From positions 1 to 15,084 of the forward strand of contig JBEPVM010000042.1 in assembly GCA_041690995.1 (NCBI GenBank): DNA of 15,084 bases, read 5' to 3'. This stretch comes from UBA4722 sp041690995 (GTDB taxonomy: Bacteria; Pseudomonadota; Gammaproteobacteria; DSM-16500). Below the pieces are notes generated by a model. It ran no database searches. It saw only the letters and a list, made by a program, of their open reading frames with translations, and was not told the origin of the DNA. Position 1 is the stretch's first letter; the number at the start of each line of letters is the position of its first letter. Below are positions 12,531 to 15,084 of this stretch, one piece after another. Made by a program: the position numbers and the translations under genes.

Positions 12531-13819
12531 GCCAGGATGATTATCCACTCGATTGGTATACTCAAGAATTTTTGCCGTATGCAGAAGAATATCAAGCATT
12601 ACCTGATCGCGATATAAGTACAACGCTTTTATGGATGCAGCCTTACATGGAAGCCGCTGCAAAACATTTTGGCGATTCTTTATTACTGCTCGCGCATTAT
12701 TATATGGGCGGCGAAATTGTTAAAATGATTAAATATTTTGGCGGTACAGTGGCGGATTCTTATCAATTAGCATTGATGGCGGTTGAGCATCCTGAGAAAA
12801 AAATTATTGTAGAATCTGCAGTGCATTTTATGGCGGAATCCATTGCTATTCTCGCGCATGATGACCAGGAAGTTTATATTACAAATCCAAAATCGGGTTG
12901 CACCATGGAAATGTTAGCAAAGGATTTTATGGTGCAACCTGCATTTGATCAATTGAATGCGCGTTATGATGCGAATACTATTCTGCCTGTTTGTTATATG
13001 AATACATCAGGTCGTATTAAAGCAATGACAGGCGCTCAAGGTGGCGCGGTGTGTACCAGTTCGAATGTGAAAAAAATATTTGAATGGGCGCTAACGCAAA
13101 AATTGGCACAAAAAAAGAAAATTTTATTTATTCCAGATAGGCACATGGGTGAAAATGTAGCGGCGTGGGTGGGTATTTCACCCGAAAAAATAGCCTATTG
13201 GCCAGCAGGACAAGCCGCAGTCAATTTTAAACTAGCCGAACAAAAAGCCGAATTCATCAAACATTTTGATACAGCGCAATTAATTTTATTTGCCAGTGAA
13301 TGCGGTGTACATAGTTACTATCAACCCGAAATGGTTTCTCATTGGCAACGATTAGGTTACCACGTGGTTGTGCATCCTGAATGCCGCAAAGAAGTTGTTT
13401 CTATCGCGAATGGTTACGGCTCAACGGCTTATTTGTGGGATATGGTTAGCAATGATCGCGCAGGGACAGGAAAATATGCTATCGGTACTGAAAATCACAT
13501 GGTGAAAAATTTGAGAGAAACCTGCCAACAGAAAAATATTCAAGTGGTAAATCTCAGTGAAATAGAAAATATGAATTTCAAAAAACGGGGTTGCGGTTGC
13601 GCTACAATGTCACGCAATGATCCCCCGCATTTAGTCGCTGTATTAGATTTATTGCGACAGGGAAAAGTGCCTGATTTCAATAGAGTAAAACCAGGTGATG
13701 TTGTCAATGAATTCATGGGTTCACGAGAACGGCTTGATCCAGTAGGCCAACAATGGATTGTGACAAATGCTAAAAAAGCATTGGAGAAAATGATTAGTAT
13801 TACCCGTGAGAATTTTTAA
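12497..13819 (+). CDS. nadA: Quinolinate synthase, long form
   Basis: NadA condenses iminoaspartate with dihydroxyacetone phosphate to quinolinate using a [4Fe-4S] cluster. The core motifs are present: LLAHYYMGGEI at 64-74, VADSYQLA at 85-92, VHFMAESIAIL at 109-119, GCTMEML at 134-140, VCYMNTSGRIKA at 165-176, VCTSSN at 185-190, LFIPDRHMG at 210-218, VVHPECRKEV at 291-300, GST at 308-310 and GTENHMVKNL at 330-339. Likely cluster cysteines are C135, C186 and C366 or C368 (GCGC). At 440 residues it is longer than the E. coli protein (347), with a longer N-terminus and C-terminal tail. The start is fixed by the ancestral overlap with nadB. The insertion now separates it from nadC-nadB, so it needs a promoter inside 10616-12496; none is convincing. 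Confidence 0.93.
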   Translation: MPIQLKPDMQVCQDDYPLDWYTQEFLPYAEEYQALPDRDISTTLLWMQPYMEAAAKHFGDSLLLLAHYYMGGEIVKMIKYFGGTVADSYQLALMAVEHPEKKIIVESAVHFMAESIAILAHDDQEVYITNPKSGCTMEMLAKDFMVQPAFDQLNARYDANTILPVCYMNTSGRIKAMTGAQGGAVCTSSNVKKIFEWALTQKLAQKKKILFIPDRHMGENVAAWVGISPEKIAYWPAGQAAVNFKLAEQKAEFIKHFDTAQLILFASECGVHSYYQPEMVSHWQRLGYHVVVHPECRKEVVSIANGYGSTAYLWDMVSNDRAGTGKYAIGTENHMVKNLRETCQQKNIQVVNLSEIENMNFKKRGCGCATMSRNDPPHLVAVLDLLRQGKVPDFNRVKPGDVVNEFMGSRERLDPVGQQWIVTNAKKALEKMISITRENF

Positions 13820-13831
13820 TGCATAAAGAAC

Positions 13832-13862
13832 CCTATTAAAATACACAAAATAGGTGTAATAT
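13832..13862 (+). promoter_or_regulatory. Possible promoter/operator of the toxin-antitoxin pair
   Basis: CCTATT (13832-13837) and AATAGG (13849-13854) form a short dyad, followed at once by a -10-like TAATAT at 13857-13862. The toxin ATG is at 13885. No good -35 is seen. The placement fits autorepression by the antitoxin, but the dyad is short and could be chance or a weak nadA terminator. Confidence 0.3.
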
Positions 13863-13884
13863 TTAATAAAGTTGGAAACATAAA

Positions 13885-14166
13885 ATGCCTGTGTGTGTTG
13901 AAATAACGAAAAATGCTAAAAAGAACGTGGAGAAATTGCCTTTGCATATCGTCCTAAAATTACAAGGCTGGGTAGATGCAGTAAAAAAAATAGGAGTGTA
14001 TGAAGTCAGAAAAACACCAGGCTATCATGATGAACCATTGAAGGGAGGAAGGCAGGGCGAGCGATCTATACGGTTAAATAAAGGCTATCGGGCAATTTAC
14101 GTAGAAGATAAAAGAAAGGATTTTCATTTAATATCCATTATTGAGGTAAATAAACATGAATATTGA
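13885..14166 (+). CDS. RelE/HigB-like toxin of a type II toxin-antitoxin pair
   Basis: The protein has 93 residues with the RelE/ParE layout: two N-terminal helices (about 10-36), then a beta sheet with conserved-looking positions, PLKGGRQGERSIRLNKGYRA at 51-70, IYVE at 71-74 and the terminal IIEVNKHEY. This C-terminal pattern is typical of RelE-superfamily ribosome-dependent mRNA interferases. The antitoxin gene follows with an 11-bp overlap, the toxin-first order of HigBA-type pairs. Length is complete and there is no frameshift. RelE, HigB or ParE subtype cannot be settled by eye, so no symbol is given. Confidence 0.8.
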   Translation: MPVCVEITKNAKKNVEKLPLHIVLKLQGWVDAVKKIGVYEVRKTPGYHDEPLKGGRQGERSIRLNKGYRAIYVEDKRKDFHLISIIEVNKHEY

Positions 14167-14458
14167 TGCTCTCTCGGCGCTTGAAAAAATATCAGGTAAA
14201 AAACTAACTCTTGGCAGTTTAATTTGGTCAATCCGAACATGCGAAGAAATTAATCAGGTGAATTTTGCAAGAAAACTAGGCGTTTCAACGCAGTATTTAT
14301 GTGACCTGGAACATGACCGTAAAAGTGTAAGCCCTAAACAAGCTAAAAAATTCGCAAAAAAGTTAAAGTATCCAGAAAAGCAATTTATTACCTTGGCTTT
14401 ACAAGATGCGCTTAATCGTGATGGAATACATATGGAAATTAATCTTAAGGTTGCGTAG
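14156..14458 (+). CDS. HTH antitoxin (Xre type) of the pair
   Basis: The protein has 100 residues with an Xre/Cro-type helix-turn-helix at about 34-58 (NQVNFARKLGVSTQYLCDLE), followed by KSVSPKQAKKFAKKL. This is the usual DNA-binding antitoxin partner, which neutralises the toxin and represses the operon. Its ATG lies inside the toxin's last codons, with GAGG just upstream, so translation is coupled. Confidence 0.85.
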   Translation: MNIDALSALEKISGKKLTLGSLIWSIRTCEEINQVNFARKLGVSTQYLCDLEHDRKSVSPKQAKKFAKKLKYPEKQFITLALQDALNRDGIHMEINLKVA

Positions 14459-14506
14459 TTATAGCTTCGCTATGTTGACTATCATTAGCTATAGGAGGCA
14501 AATAGT

Positions 14507-14851
14507 ATGCTAATACACAACCCACTCCACCCAGGCGAAATTGTTAAAGATGCTTTAATTGACGGTGCGGGACTGAATGTAACAGAAGCGGCTGATAAAT
14601 TAAAAATTTCACGAATTGCATTGTCTCGTTTATTGAATGGGCATGCGGGCATTAGTCCTGAAATGGCAGTGCGGCTCTCAAAATTACTGAATACCAGCAT
14701 TGAGATGTGGATTAATTTGCAGGCTCAGTATGATACTTGGCAAGTAGGTTGTACTGCGCACAAAATTAAAATTAAACCATTAGGTAAAAAGGTATCATCC
14801 GCTTTTATGCGTAAAGCAGGTATACACCCTCATAATCATAAAGCAGCCTAA
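14507..14851 (+). CDS. higA: HigA-family antitoxin without an adjacent toxin
   Basis: The protein has 114 residues. HPGEIVKDALIDGAGLNVTEAA at the N-terminus, the helix-turn-helix KLKISRIALSRLLNG at about 31-45, GISPEMAVRLSKLL and MWINLQAQYD at 67-76 are textbook HigA/VapI. The usual partner, a HigB of about 92 residues, is absent on either side; the toxin at 13885 is of another type and already has an HTH antitoxin. AGGAGG nine bases upstream gives a strong start. A small hairpin, ATAGC/GCTAT (14461-14473), lies in the 48-bp gap after the previous gene. It may be an orphan antitoxin, an anti-addiction gene or a third member of a composite operon. Confidence 0.85.
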   Translation: MLIHNPLHPGEIVKDALIDGAGLNVTEAADKLKISRIALSRLLNGHAGISPEMAVRLSKLLNTSIEMWINLQAQYDTWQVGCTAHKIKIKPLGKKVSSAFMRKAGIHPHNHKAA

Positions 14852-14952
14852 CTTAAATATTAGAGTTCTTTCCAAACCCTATCTAATCTAGCAAAATACT
14901 CCCTAGAATTTAAGAGGGAGACATTAGACCCTGAGTGATCGTCAGAAAATAA

Positions 14953-14988
14953 AGTGATAACTGTTTGATATAATGAACATATATCACT
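14953..14988 (+). promoter_or_regulatory. Dyad enclosing a consensus -10
   Basis: AGTGATA (14953-14959) and TATCACT (14982-14988) enclose TATAAT at 14969-14974. No good -35 is seen. It could drive a gene beyond the right edge. The layout, with -10 between palindrome arms, repeats that at 964-1000 with different arm sequences. Confidence 0.35.
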
Positions 14989-15004
14989 CTTTGAGAAATA
15001 GCAG

Positions 15005-15084
15005 AGCCTGTCACCCCGCAAAAAACGCGCCACGTCTGTTAGAAGAATACAAAAGTGTCTTCGCGTTTTTGTGCGGGGTCTGGT
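15005..15084 (+). repeat. Third copy of the palindromic repeat element, at the window edge
   Basis: The ends match 6626-6708 in the same orientation: AGCCTGTC, one base changed, then CCCCGCAAAAAACGCG on the left, and CGCGTTTTTGTGCGGGG then TCTGGT on the right. The central ~30 bases differ. CCACGTCTGT in the centre matches the reverse complement of the centre of copy 1, so the core appears inverted relative to the ends. The window may cut the last few bases. Confidence 0.85.

Noticed and set aside
14485..14700. Minus-strand frame inside the HigA gene
   Set aside because: It is antisense to a recognised family member.
1..15084. CRISPR array, integrase, transposase or rRNA genes
   Set aside because: No regularly spaced short repeats, no recombinase motifs and no rRNA sequence were seen in any frame.

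Overview
The window suggests a low-GC gammaproteobacterium of the Legionellales type (Legionella/Coxiella/Rickettsiella-like, host-associated). The reasons are the gene set ispB, rplU-rpmA-obg and nadC-nadB-nadA, a 103-residue L21 of the gammaproteobacterial kind, and a PPP-family phosphatase that resembles the Wip effectors of the Dot/Icm type IV secretion system. Genus and species cannot be read from this window.

Layout, left to right. (1) 1-2235 is accessory: remnants of a short repeat, a small secreted cysteine-rich protein and a solitary AAA/DUF4143 ATPase whose promoter sits inside a palindrome. (2) 2290-4029, minus strand, holds ispB and tRNA-Pro(CGG). A 534-bp foreign piece with hicB and a 5'-truncated hicA separates them. 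A 163-bp direct repeat brackets the piece, so both host genes stay intact. (3) 4032-5714 has a repeat-disturbed ispB leader, a decayed short ORF, and the phosphatase gene, which shares a duplicated ~50-bp upstream region with the decayed ORF. (4) 5844-6576 is a clean rplU-rpmA operon with a sigma70 promoter and an intrinsic terminator. (5) 6577-7082 contains a perfect 83-bp inverted repeat; a related element lies at the right edge. (6) 7083-10615 is obg-nadC-nadB, tightly packed and overlapping. (7) 10616-12496 is a ~1.9-kb insertion between nadB and nadA. It carries a multi-pass membrane protein gene (minus) and, divergent from it, a glycine-zipper/coiled-coil gene broken by two compensating homopolymer indels. 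A duplicated nadB-end/nadA-start segment brackets it. (8) 12497-13819 is nadA. (9) 13885-14851 is a toxin-antitoxin cluster: a RelE/HigB-like toxin, an HTH antitoxin and a lone HigA-type antitoxin.

How it works together: NadB (L-aspartate to iminoaspartate), NadA (quinolinate) and NadC (nicotinate mononucleotide) give de novo NAD synthesis. L21, L27 and Obg serve ribosome assembly, and IspB makes the ubiquinone side chain. The accessory genes (HicB, the toxin-antitoxin genes, the membrane and coiled-coil proteins, the phosphatase) were added around these core genes.

The most notable pattern is that two independent insertions share one architecture. Each splits a tight pair of core genes, and each is bracketed by a direct repeat of that pair's junction, so no core gene is lost. 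This is what integration or excision through the host junction sequence would leave behind. All alignments were done by eye.
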